DNA of 64,000 bases from Pomacea canaliculata (Eukaryota > Mollusca > Gastropoda > Architaenioglossa > Ampullariidae): contig NC_037593.1 in NCBI RefSeq assembly GCF_003073045.1, positions 20,701,027 through 20,765,026 of the forward strand. The letters are read 5' to 3'. Below are positions 45,000 to 57,800 of the stretch, piece after piece (positions within the stretch are counted from its first letter, which is position 1; every line of letters begins with the position of its first letter). Made by a program: the position numbers and the translations under genes. The notes below the pieces were generated by a model. It saw only the letters and a list, made by a program, of their open reading frames with translations, had not been told where the DNA came from and made no database searches.

Positions 45000-46110
45000 G
45001 GAGTTATTTCTCCCAAGCCCGCAAGGGGCCGATGCACTTTAGGCTCCCATAATACGGCGGGCTAGGAGTGTAACTTCCCTTAACGGCCCCATTTCTCAGC
45101 CCGAAACGGGCCCGTTCGGGGCCGATGAACTCTTGCAGGCTGGGTAGTGGAAGAAGTAGTTGAGTGCCTATGTATTTGTGTGTGTGTGCTTGCATGCGCG
45201 CTTTGAAGTGAATGCAACAAATGCAGATAACAATTGTCATTCAATGGAACTCAACTATGTCATTCAATAAAGTGACAATCTAAATACACAAACACTAAAT
45301 CTTAATTGCAAAAGCAGTTACATGAAATCAATGTGTCTACATTATTATAATCCTTGAAAGGTGACATTGCAAGTGAAATTACTAAAATACATGTGTCAAG
45401 GGAGTTGAAGAGATGTGTTGTGGAGTGCGGGTAACAGTTCTTATTCAAGGAAATTTAAATATGTCATTGAATGAAAGGAATCCTCAAGTTTAATCAAAAA
45501 ATGTCTTTATTAAGTTTGGTGCCACTTACCTTATGGGCTGACCTGACCTGGTTTTAAAAGCTGGTTTACCAAACCTGTTATCTGTAAATGATGAAGAGCA
45601 CACATTAATAAAGCAATGGTATTTTGAGGTAACTGTAAACCCATATACAATAAACATTCTGACCAAATTCCTTCAATTCTAGACCACGTGTAATAGTTTA
45701 AGAGCACCTAGATTGATAGTATCTGTATAGCACCAAAGAATGAAAAGAGTCAATTATTATCATGAATAGAAGGTCAGAGTTCATGAGTAACATTAAAGAA
45801 AGCACATGACAACCTAGGAATAAGGGGAGTTAAGAGTTTACTTAGCTGTAGACTGTACTGCATTACTCATTAAATGTGCAAATACGGTACTCGACTGATC
45901 AACATATTTCTCATATTCTTTGTCTAAACCAGGCATGTAAATTCCTCCATTAATCTTGGTTCCAAACTGTGTGTGAGTCTCAGTGTGTATATGCGCCTGT
46001 GTGTGTGTGCCTGTGAATGTATGTGGTGGGAAGTGAATCCTATGAGTGCAGGTAATAATTGTCATTGCAGAAAATTAAATATTTCATATAATAAAGAAAT
46101 AGTTTAAATT
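45000..46110. repeat. Intergenic region with three diverged copies of a short repeat
   Basis: A GC-rich stretch (45015-45150) repeats GGGCCGATG followed by GGCT twice. Beyond it a pattern like TGCAGGTAAYAATTGTCATT...AATWAA is seen near 45220-45290, 45425-45485 and 46040-46105. These look like old copies of one mobile element. No gene is supported. Confidence 0.45.
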
Positions 46111-46983
46111 CTATTTATTAATTGTAAAGACCAAAACACTGTTTCCTGACATGAAGACTTAATGGATAAATGTACACACACAAACACATACACCCCGAGA
46201 CAGAAACCAATACACACAAATGCATGAACAAAGCAGGTATTGTTCACTGTGCCTCCGAGGACTACACAGAGTAACAAAGTGGTTATTCCTTGACCTATAA
46301 CAATTGTAATGACTAAATTTAGTCATCGTACCTTTGCTAGAAAGTGTAGTTTGATGCTTTACAGTCGTGCAGCTCTGCACAGAATTGACCTGGCGAGAAG
46401 TCTTTTCGTAGCTTGCACACAGGTGAGCACGAGCTCTGGTCATGGTGAGTCTCGCAACCTGCGGACTGCACGTGATTTGTTGACATCTGGGCTAGAGCAC
46501 GTGAACCGCTGTCTGTGTTGTCCCATCTGTGTTTATAGGACATCCTGGAAACATGGCACATTACCCCTACCGGGAGATATACAAAGGGAGGACAAGAGGT
46601 TGAGGGGAGAAGAAAAAGAGAGAGCAGTTTGAGAGAAGGGCGCGACGAGTCATCGCCAACCAGCAGCTGTTGACTAAGGACAAAGTCTGTGCTCGGAGCT
46701 ACGTTCTGTCTACGGCTGTCTCACGTTGTGACTCAGTGTTCCTGCTAGCAGGCACAAGTCTGGGAGGGGATGTGTCAGTCAGCCTGCCAGACATAGTATT
46801 GTAGTGTCTGACAGCAACAGCATAAGTTTGAATCTGAACAGTGAAGACATAATATTTTGCGGTGATTTTACCTCTCTCGCAAGTCGTAATATCTAGAGAA
46901 GATGAGAAAGAAGTGAAGGTCTAACTAATCATCTTGACAAACGAGCACTTTCTATCCGTATTTGCCCCGTAGGTTTACCCAGT
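46111..46983. other. Intergenic, no recognised feature
   Basis: A 107-codon frame (46309-46632) has no recognisable domain. A moderately GC-rich stretch around 46440-46780 could be a promoter or exon, but nothing fixes it. Confidence 0.35.
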
Positions 46984-46985
46984 TA

Positions 46986-49037
46986 CAGTGTTCCCTCGCT
47001 ACTTCGCGGTTCATATATCGCGGATTCACTACTTCGCGGTTTTTTTGTTTTTTTTTTTTGAGTGAAGTATCGATGATACTTCCGCGCTTCTACAAAATAC
47101 CAGAGATATTTCAACAGGAAAAAGACAAAAAATGAAGCTGTATTAGTATTTCTATTAAAATACCATGGTTATTTTGTAGATAGGCAGACGAAAGAAATAA
47201 TTGTGTATGAGAAATCCATTGCTATGCGTAAGCGACGAGCCATGATTGTTATCTCCCATCTCGCAGCCAGTTCGCATCAGTTTTTTGGGTTTCTCTGAGT
47301 AAAGTTATAATTTTTTACACTTATTTGTTATTGTACTGTATTAATACCATGATTAATATATTCCTTTACACTAACATGATATTGTTTTACATGTAACAGG
47401 GCTTCTGCTTACGCAAAAAATTGCGTACAGTACGCATTAAAAGTTCGGAGGACCCCTTCAATTTTCGTCAATGGGGTCCCAGGGGACCCCTTCAAATTTG
47501 GGCGAAGAACAGATACAAAATTGGGTAAGTATAGTGTCTGACGTCGGAGACCAACCTATTGTTGTCGTCTGCTGGAAGGCGAGAGTAACTTCCCTTGCAC
47601 TGAGTTTGTTTTCCCTTACCAAGAAGAGTTCCACTAAAGGCCGATATCTTCCCACCGGGGGGATGAGGGGTATCGTCCGTGCGAGGGAAGGTAGGAGTAC
47701 ACGAGGTGCGGACTGCCATCGGCCAGTCGTCTTCAATTACTACCCGGACAAAAGGCGGGGTGGACATCACAGGCACTGCCGACTAGCATGGCAATAAATC
47801 GTCTCCCTCACCCAGTACTTGCGGCAGGGTCTGAGCGTTGATGCGAAACGACTTCTATCTGAACATTCTGTCGGGTTTAGGACTGACTGTATTCTCCACA
47901 AACAAACAAAACTAGAACTTATAAAGGAGAGAAGAATGAACAGCGCAAATGACACAAACATAAAAACAACTGAATTGATCGCATAATGGTAGGGTTAGAT
48001 AAACGAAGAAAGACACAGTGGGGCCACTATGTTGCAGTCGTGAATTGTTGGCCATTTGTAAAAGTTCAAAGACTGGAGTCAAACCGAGGTGTACTGTAGG
48101 TCAGTCATCAGGAGGAATGAACTGAAAATATTAAATATTATTATCCCCTCTTATGAGTAAAGAAAGATGTAAGGAAAGACAGTATGTTCAGATAGAAGCC
48201 GTTTCGCCTCACTTTTTCTTAGACCCTACATCAAGTACTAGTCGACTGAGAAAGGCGTTTTATTGCTAAATATAGTTTGCAACTGAAATTCATTTCATTT
48301 ATTTGCACAGTTTCAAACACCTTCGATCCCCCTTCATCTCATGATTTACGTAACATTCAGAATCCACTGAATGTCACTGAGCTGTGGGCGCCACGTGTTG
48401 CCGAGGTTTGCTTTTCTACCTTGCACCAGTTTTTTTTTTTATCCCAACTTTTATACTTTTAGCAACGTGCCACCTCTCGTTGATGTTTATTACAACTCTA
48501 GTTCTCACTAACTTATTAATTGCCAGGTTACGGTCGAGAACTTCCTCTTGAATGATGGCATCTGAGGCATTCATACTTTCATACATCCTCTCGCATCCAC
48601 CACCAGGTGCAGCTTATTTAACTTATTTCAAAGATGTCGTTGACAGCGTGGTTAAATTCATTGCCTTAGAAATGGAAAGAAAGTGAGCACCCAAGTACAA
48701 TGAGCATAAGCTCATCACAGATGTTTGCACAGACTTCATGGCACAGAAATCTCGCAGTTTCTGACTAGACATTACAGTGCTTTGTGTGCCTGAAAGGCAG
48801 TTGAACAAAGTAGTTGATTTGTTGATTTTTTTTTCAACTTTGTAAAGGGACCACTTAGAGTTAGCCTGGGACCCCTTAGAAATCTGAAGAAGGGGTCCCT
48901 GGGACCCCAAAGAATTTAGCCTTAGCAGAAGCCCTGAATGTATATATTATTATTGCATGTATGTCCCTACTTCGCGGAAATTCGTTTATCGCGGCTGATC
49001 ATAGCACCTATCCCCCGCGATAAACGAGGGAACACTG
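46986..49037. mobile_element. Tigger/pogo-type MITE carrying a nested transposon
   Basis: Ends CAGTGTTCCCTCGC and ACGAGGGAACACTG match the element at 1558-2082 in reverse orientation. TA flanks it at 46984-46985 and 49038-49039. Without the nested 1540-base insertion it would be about 512 bases, close to the 525 of the unit-1 copy. Confidence 0.9.
47397..48936. mobile_element. 1.54-kb DNA transposon with CAGGGCTTCTGCT ends, nested
   Basis: Inverted ends CAGGGCTTCTGCT and AGCAGAAGCCCTG as in the 176-bp MITEs. It sits inside the MITE 46986-49037, with about five bases (ATGTA) duplicated around it. The outer 105 and 70 bases match the two parts of the 176-bp MITE. The interior (about 47510-48860) is unique in the window and has no frame longer than about 110 codons. 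Frames at 47471-47797 (+) and 48623-48910 (-) show no motif I recognise. It is therefore probably itself a defective, intermediate-length copy. Confidence 0.8.
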
Positions 49038-49039
49038 TA

Positions 49040-51741
49040 CTTCTCGTGGCTACAGGGCTCGTCCACTTCTCGTGAGAACTCGCCGCGGGAGTCACGCTTG
49101 ATGAACTTTGAACTATTTCCTGTGGCGGCGCCAGGAGCGTGGATTGGTTATCCATGGTTATGGATATGTTATCCATACTCTCTGCTGACGCACCGATGCC
49201 TTAGTTTTCTCGGGTACTACAGAGAGGCGACTTGGACATACCATAGACCTACAATAATGTACTGCTCTGTTTGTTGAGCATTGCCTGCTAAGATTGAAGA
49301 ACTACAAATGAATAAACATCTTTATTTACCAAACAGGTTTGGTTTCACGCAGTCATGGGTGCGCTAGTAGCATTTGTAATGGGGTTTGAAGTGTGAGCAT
49401 ATTGTTTGTGTTATGAAGTCTTATTAAGGTAAAGTGTACCAACGCAAAAAACAATGGAAGATCGATATTGTTGCACATCTTTGTCGTAATAATGAACACT
49501 AATGAACACTTTTATCTCAGCCAGGTTACCACACCTTTAGTTCAGATCAAAGTTTATAACACTTACAAAAAAGTAGAAATTATCTCTAAAGTACAACACG
49601 CAACAATGTAGTCCCTGTGTCAAAACGATAAACTCTGCGTAAACACTTATTCACAAAGATTCAATTCGTTGCTGTAGTTTAGAAGTAAATGTGAGCACAT
49701 TTTTCGTCAAACCCACCTGCCAGAAAACACAGTTCTTCCTCTAGGTAGGAGAGAGTGGGAGTAAGTGAGAGACACGAGAGAGAAATTAATGATAATAATA
49801 ATGACAACAACAAGAAAACTTGTGTCGTTCCACAATCATATGTAATGTCCGAAGTGAGAAAAGAATCCTTTAGCTATTACTGTTATTAATAAATAGTGCA
49901 AAAAAAAAACCCAACGAGAACTTGAGTAGGAAAAAAATATTTTCTTGCAAATTTGCACTTTAATTAAAACTAGTCGAAGGATCAAATCAGCAAATACCTA
50001 TTATCGTCCATCTTCGATGTTCATATTAGTGCATGAACAAAGGGAGAAGGTCATCATGAGAGATTTCGGGATCTTTCCCAGGCTCGACGGGTTCTTGTTC
50101 CTATTTTTAATGTCGCAAATGGTGAAGATCGTTATTCAAACCTATCTAGTAAGTTCCATTTTCTCAGTGATATTTGCTATTTCCTGCAACTTTTCTCTTC
50201 CATTACCTTTGTGAAATCAGTGTGCTCACTCAAGTAATCATTTTCAGGTTTATGGGTGAGTGATTGACTGCAGACAAGGTACACGAAATGTTGAAGGAGA
50301 ACGACTATGGGTGTTGTACTTGTTACTGTAGTCCCTTATGGGAGGGAATGACAATCGTGAATCTCATGAAGGTGTCTAGGGGTTAAATATAGCTTATTCC
50401 CGCATCTTCACTGATGCCAGACTCATAGAGCATTGGTTTGAAGATCCTGTAAGAGGACCTTCCAGAGGAAGCCACTCCCTCATAAAGCAGTAGGGACCGT
50501 TAGTCTCGGGCCGGTCGGCAGCACATCTCCAAGCCTAGGGGTGAACGCAAATAAATTGCTTCCTACCGCGTGCAGCATCTTCCAGTAAACGCAGGGATTA
50601 TCACTTTAATGGCCTCTTGAAAAGTGCTTACAAATCGATTTTTCGCACTTTTCTGTGCTAAATGCTAAGTGTCAAAGGTTAGCGGAGAACCAGACAGTCG
50701 TAGCCTGGGGCATCACGATAAAGCCAGCATCCCTCCCATCATACCAAGTCGTTTGCCTGGAGAGCTGTCCTTCGTGTGTGAGGTTCGCTTCCTGTGCGTG
50801 CTGGCTGATGGGAAATTTTCTGCTCTCACCTCCACAGGTTATTGAATTGACTGGACCCAGTCGATGTCGCAGCTGATATGATTTTCATGTGTACTTAAAG
50901 ACAACGCATGCAAATTCCGTACGACCTCATTCGTACTTCTCTCCCTCTCATTTTCTTTCAGTCTCTCATTCAATCACTTCTTCTGTCACCCCTCCCTCGC
51001 TTACTTCATATATTCATCAAGACAAAACGGCATGTTGCCAGATGGCAGGTAAATATTTATTGGGGGTTTACACAAACCGTGGAAATACGTTAAGATAACC
51101 GGGATGTTATAGGCATCTGCAGCATCTAACATAGGAAGGTTTTCAACAACTGTGAAAAAATGGAAGATAACAAAAGGTTGCATGCATGTGATTTGCCTGG
51201 GATTTGGAAACAATTATGGCCTCAGAATGTAAGTTCTCTACATGGATGACTACAAACACGGATGGCATCAATGGAAGGAAAGTCAAAGTCTAATGAAAGA
51301 TTATGACTGGAAACTATCATTGTTAATCAAACAATATGATGGCGAGGATATTTTTGTCACAATATGTAGAAAAGAAAGAATGAAAGTCTCCCTTGTGTAA
51401 GTGTGCAGTATACTCGAAATACACGGTACAAGTATTTATCTCCCCTCATAGCTTATGGTTGAGAATTTTATAGACGAAAATGTACACACAGAACAAATTA
51501 CTTTGTATTTTCATTATTTTTCCATACCATGATAACTGTAAGCGAGTGTTGATATACCAGCTACGAAATACACGTGGCGATGGCCTCGTAAACAGACTTA
51601 TTTACTGTACACATGATCGTACGACACTGTGGCGCAGATACGAAGCGAGAGGAGGTGCATTAGCATATTGTGGACGCAAGACACTGCCACAGTCAACAGA
51701 CCATGTCTGACATCTGACGACATCTGACGACATGACTTGGC
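49040..51741. other. Intergenic region downstream of CSRP
   Basis: No gene recognised. On the minus strand an AATAAA (plus-strand TTTATT at 51055-51060) could be a CSRP poly(A) signal about 690 bases after its stop. Open frames near 49945-50214 and 50655-50876 have no coding features. Confidence 0.35.
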
Positions 51742-51815
51742 TCAGCCCATGCTCAGGGTCCCAGCCCCGTGGCCGAAACCGAATCCTTTTGGTCCGAAGT
51801 TTTTGCCATAGCAAG
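51742..51815 (-). CDS. CSRP: CSRP coding exon 5 (LIM2 end, stop)
   Basis: Acceptor TTTTACAG, then the last LIM2 cysteine and the Gly-rich tail ending LSMG and TGA (51742-51744). It joins the previous exon's single A to make ACT (Thr167, just before C168). Confidence 0.88.
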
Positions 51816-54800
51816 CTGTAAAATCAACATTTTAACCCCTAGACATTATTTTTAAATATGTATGCCATTGAAACATAAAATAAATGCCATAAAAATATCA
51901 GTCTTTAATTTGCTATCAATTTAGTCACTGTACTAATGTAATAATGTTCGTCAACAGTAATGATGGTTTCCTAGAGATGACCCATGACTGTCTTTGCAAT
52001 TGTCTGATTGTGGGCTTTCTTCTTGTTCTAGCACCTTAAATTTTTCTTTTAGTATTTTTTTATTGAAAATTTCACATATCTTTTCTTCCTTGTCTTCAGG
52101 TTTGTTCTCGAATAAATAAAACAAGCCTCAAATACAGAAACATAAAATCTTGGCATAGCATCGTGTATGTTATATTCTGAGGTCTGAGGATGAGGAGATT
52201 CTAAGACTTCTTTACATCCTTCGCTGGTGATCTCATGTCCTACACTGAGGTTACCCTGTATCCTATGCCCCAGTAACCTCACATCCTGCCCTCGAGTGAC
52301 CTCAGATACTGAATATATTAACAACTCACTTTTGCAGTACACCTCATTCTCGTGTGCGGCCATGGTGGTGGAGTCCAGGGACTTGTGGCAGTTTTTGCAG
52401 TTGAAGCAGCTCTTGTGCCATGGCTGCAAGGAAACAAAGAGGAGACATGTAACTGTCACAGCTTACAGAAAATTATGGCAATAGGACAGTAATGTCACCA
52501 GCTTTAGAACATGCTTACATCAAAACGTTATATTAACATGATAAGAATGGGTTTACATAACGCCTACAGCGTGTTCTTGAGAAAGTTTAGCGGCAAAGTG
52601 CGGAAAGGCACGTCACCAACTCGACCTGCTAGTCAGACACTCTATAGGGAACGGTGTGTAGGCGAAGTCAAACCCGACCACCTGTTATTAAAGTATTTGA
52701 TCCACGAGAAGTGTGAGGTGTGAGGGGGAGAGCGAGGACGTACCACAGTGCTGCCGATGGCGCGCTCGGCGTCGTACACAGTCTTGCCGCAGCGAGGACA
52801 CTTGGGGCCCGTGCTGCTGCTGGCGCCCGCACCAACCACCTGCTCCCTGGGCTTGGTGCTGCAAGACACGGCATCACACAATGACACAGGGAGAATCTCC
52901 AGAAGGTTACAGACAGAAAAAACAATGAAGGGTCTCAGCCTGCGTGTTAGCTAGCAACCAGTGTGCGATTTCATTCGCTATGTTACTGTAGACACCGAGA
53001 CCAAAAACATTATATTTTGTGTATAAATAGAAAAATCTCTTCGCGCTCATGTTGTTTTCTTTATTTGTGTACATGTATACCCATTAAATGATCTGTATGT
53101 GTAAGTTCTCCAGCACAGCTCGAGTCCCCTATCATCATGGCCCAGCGGATGCATTACGGGCCAAGGTGCAAGAGGGACAATATTTATTATAGGATGTCCG
53201 AGTACTCGTTATGATTTTGTTGTCACCTGTGGCCCCAACTTTGTTTAAAATCGTAATCTAGAGTAACGCACCTTCCTCAAGGAAAATTAACTGAAACCGA
53301 TGTAAAGAAACCACACATTACAAAAGACCATATGAAGAAACCTTACATTACAAAGTCCACGTGAAGAAACAAGACAGATTGTTTAAGATTACAAAATCAT
53401 ATCAAGAAACCACACACATTATCTAACATTTAAAAAACCCATGTAAAAAAAAAACCAACCACACAAACTATCGATAACAATTAATCCTGCAAGCGCCTGA
53501 CTCTTTTAAAGTATGATCCAGTCTGACTGATAACCATGAGCTATGTCTAACTCTGGTTCCACATATGTTTCACATTGTGTCTGCCTATACGTTTGTCTGA
53601 TAAACATAACCATATATTTGTCTAACAGATCAATATCCGCGCTGCAAGCATCTGACCCTGAAGAACACTGATAAACATGGGCTCTGTCTATTGTCTGACT
53701 GATACACTATGTCTGGTTCTGATATATGTCGATACTGTCTTAGTCTGAACAATAAACATCCTCCCTACAGGCTTCTGACTCTAAAGGACATTGGCTCTGT
53801 CTACGTCCGACTCTAACCGAGGTGATGTCCTGCATGTCTGTTGTGATAAACATCGGCTCTGCAGGCATCCGACAGAACATCATCGGTCTTGTTTACTCCT
53901 GTCAGGTCAGGTCAGGTCAGTCCCATGCCCGGTCCGGGCGTAGGGGGGACCGTCTGGCAGCAGCAACAGACAGAATTTTCCACCCGGTCCTGTCTTGAGC
54001 AGATGAGAGCAGGTCTGGCATCTCGCGTTCGGTCCATTCTTTGATGTTGGTGACCCAGCTTTTCCTTGGACGACCACGACGACGGCTCCCTTCGAGGGTT
54101 CCTTGTAGGATCGTCTTGGACAGGGTGTTGTGGCGGGTGACGTGACCGAACCAGGCGAGCTTGCGCCGCTTCACTGTTGCCAGAAGGGGTTCATGTGGGC
54201 CCACGAGAGAGGTTACGGTGCTCCGTACGTATGCGTTGGTCTTGTGTTCGCGGTACGAGATGCGGAGCAGCTTTCTCAGGCACTTGTTCTCAAAGGCCTG
54301 GAGTTTCTTCTCAGTTGCGGCAAGCAGCGTCCAAGTTTCGCAGCCGTAGAGAAGGATTGACACTACGAGGGACTTGTACAGCCTGTGCTTGGTACTGAAG
54401 CTGATTGAGTTGCTTCGCCAGATCCTATCCAGCCTGGACATTGCGGATGTTGCCATACCAATCCTGATACGGATCTCTGCTGTACAGCAACCATCTCTAG
54501 TCAGGGTGGCACCCAAGTACTTGAAGCTGTTGACCTCCTCCAGTTTCTGGCCGTTCATGACGATGTTGCTGCTGTTGTCGGTGGTGGAAATAATCATTAC
54601 TTTGCTTTTTTCTGAGCTTATTTCCATGCCATAGGCCCCCGCTCGCCTGGAGAGTCTGTCCGTCAAATCCTGAAGTTCGTTGTTACTGCCTGCCATGAGG
54701 TCAATGTCATCTGCAAAGTGTAGGTTGCACAGGGGTCTGCCACCAATGGAGATTAAGGTAAGGTGGTTGTGGAGGGTTTCTTGCATGATTTTTTCAAGGA

Positions 54801-57800
54801 AGATGTTGAAAAGGATGGGAGAGAGTAGGCACCCTTGACGGACCCCGATCGTCATCGCGAAGAACTCGCCTAGCTGGTTGTTGAGTAGCACCGCGCTGGA
54901 GGCGTTCTTGTAGAGTGCTGCTACCATCTGGATCAGTCCCTCCTCTATGTTGAATGATCTCATGACCTGCCAGAGTCCATCGTGCCAGACACGATCAAAA
55001 GCTTTTTTGAAATCGATGAAGTTATGGTATAGTTCACGATGATGCTCCAGGTGTTTTTCTATCATAACACGGCAGTTAAAGATCTGTTCTACCGTGCTTC
55101 TTCCAGCCCTGAAGCCAGCCTGTTCTTCTGCCAGCAGTTCCTCTGCAATAGGTTTTAAGCGGTTGAGGATGATTCTGAGCATGACTTTGCTTGGGTGACT
55201 TATCAGACTGATGGTTCTGTAGTTCTGGCACTGCTTCAGGTTCCCTTTCTTAGGGAGGGGGATGATGATAGACTGAGCCCATTCTTCTGGCCATTTCTTT
55301 TCTTCCCATATCTTTTGACACAGTGTGGTGAAGGCCTTGGTTGTTGCGTCTCCTCCATGCTTCAGCAGCTCAGCGGGTACGTTGTCCACACCAGGTGACT
55401 TTCCTCCCTTCAGACTGTGCATAGCTTCTCTCACCTCATCAGTGAGGACTGGCAGGTCTTCAGTCTCTCTTGTCCCAGTCTGGTGATGCTGGAGAATGCT
55501 GGTGTCTGGTTCGATCTTGTAGTTGTACAAGTCTTGGCAGTATTCAGTCCAACGGCTCAGTACAGCAGCTTTCTCCGTAAGGAGCTGTCCGGTGCTGTCT
55601 TCGATGACTGTGGCTGGTCGCTGCTGAGTCTTGGTGAGGGCCTTCAATGTTTCATATGCCTTCTTGCTGTCTCCGCTTGCCATGCCTATTTCCACGCTGC
55701 AACACTGGTCTTCGATCCAATCTTCTTTTGCCTCCTTCATCCTTGTTCTGATCTGCTGGTTGACAAGTCTGTACTTGTCTGCTGTCGTCGGGTCTCGACC
55801 TCTCTCTTTCTTCAAGGCTCTCCTTTCGTCACAAAGATCAAGGATGTCGTCTGTTACCCAGGGTTGTTTGCGCTTCCTCTGCTTCCCCAGCACTTCGTCT
55901 GCAGTAGAGAGTAGCACTTCTTTGATACTTCCAGCAAGGGTGTCTATGTCGCAGTCTAAAGTAGTCAGGGCTGCAAATTTGCCCCCCACCTGGGCCTGGA
56001 AGATCCTCTCTGTGTCCGGATCTTTGAGCTTCTCAAGGTTGAAACGGATGCGAGGGCTCTTATTGTTGTCATGTCTCAACTTCAGTTTCAACTTGAGGCT
56101 AGTGAGGACGAGGTTGTGGTCGCTGCCTATGTCAGCGCCAGGAAAGGACCTCGTTTGTGCTTTGTTGATGCTTGATTTGAAACGCTGAGGCAGCAAGATG
56201 AAGTCAATCTGGTTATGGACCAGACCTCCCGGCGAATGCCACGTTACAGTTCTTGACTTCTTGTGCGGGTGGAGGGTATTGGCAATGGTGAGACGGTGAC
56301 TCTGAGCGAATTCTAGTAGCCGTAGGCCTCTTGCGTTGGTGTTGCCTAGGCCAAACTTGCCGACTGTTCCTGCCCATTGTTGGTAAGCGTCAGGGCCGAT
56401 CGTAGCATTCCAGTCGCCAAGGACAAGCAAGATGTCTTTCTTCGGAGTTTTCTTGATGATGTTGTCCAGCTCCTCGTAGAATTCCTCAACCTCTTCATCT
56501 TCGTGTTCTGATGTTGGGGCGTACACTTGTATAATGGTGATGTTGTGCGGTCGAGCAGAGATTCGGATGGAGATAAGTCTGCTAGAGACTGGGGTGCAGC
56601 TGATGACAGTTCCAGCCACCTCCTTCCTGACAATGAAAGCGACACCACGTTCATGCTTGGTTTCGTCTCCGCTGAACCAGAGCTTGTGGCCTTCATCTGT
56701 AGTTGACTCCCCGAAACCAGTCCATCGGACTTCTGCAAGTCCCACTATGTCCCAGCGGTAACGCTGTAACTCGTGTGTGAGTTCTTTCACTTTCCCGCAT
56801 TGATAGAGTGTGCGAACATTCCATGTTCCGATAGTAGTCCCTTGTGTAGGCAGCTTGATTGTAGACTTGGGTGTAGACTTGGTTCCAGTAGCACACTTGT
56901 CGCCCCCTCCCTGGAGACCACCAGAGGGGTGCGCGGTCGTTGGTGATCCGGGCCTCGACCGATCCGGCATGTTGCTTCTATTCTGTTTTGCTACCATAAG
57001 TCCTTTCAGTGGGCTTTGGCGAACTTGGTGGCGCCCATCTCCTCTCCAAGTATGTTTACTCCTGACTGAAAACAAAATCGACCCTGCATGTGTCTGACTG
57101 TTAAAGCATGAGCCCTGCATGTGTTTGCCTGTGATAAATTTCAGACATGTCTGAGTTTGACTTTTAAACCCCACCTCTACTTATTTCTGATACCGAAAAG
57201 TTCTAGTGCAACCCAGTGATGTCAAGGGATCCAAAATGTTGGGAGCTGAGCGTCGTCTCAAGACTCTGCCCTACAGTTTACAGGAAGTGCGCTGTCACAC
57301 TGTCAAACGGTCAAACTGTCACACCAGTAACATCACGTCACACTAGGGACATGACACTCACTCCATTTCGCACTCCACGTTTCCAAATCGCTCTCCCTTG
57401 TCCATCCCCAGAGCGCCGGCACCGCCGCCGAAGCCGTAGCCCTTGGGACCGTACTTACGGCCGTGGCACACCTTGCAGAACAGCTCGCCCTCGTGCTCCG
57501 CCACGTTGGTGCTCTCTAGAAGCTTGTTGCACAAACCTGAAAGAAACCAACTCGAAGCTTTAACCACACGTACCAACATACCATACATACCAACATGATA
57601 AGAAAGATAATTCGTAAAGAAAACTGTTGCGAACTAGCAGTTGTATTTTTGTATAATCTCATTATGGTCTACTGTCAGGTCGACATATTTTAACACATTT
57701 TTATGAAATCAAAGAAAAACAAAAATACAAGGAAACAAAGAAAGAGAAGACTGTTGCAGTGAAAGGCACACGACTGTACAGGTGATGCACTGCAAGGTAC

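Noticed and set aside
45838-46065. Minus-strand frame ending in a protein-like stretch (GLDKEYEKYVDQSS)
   Set aside because: Its first half is a GT-repeat translation, no splice sites fit and no similarity is recognised; kept only as a curiosity.
49945-50214. 89-codon plus-strand frame with a hydrophobic C-terminus
   Set aside because: No supporting splice signals, composition or similarity; AT-rich chance frame.
55195-56188. Plus-strand frames of 67-185 codons opposite the LINE ORF
   Set aside because: Antisense of a strongly conserved coding region.
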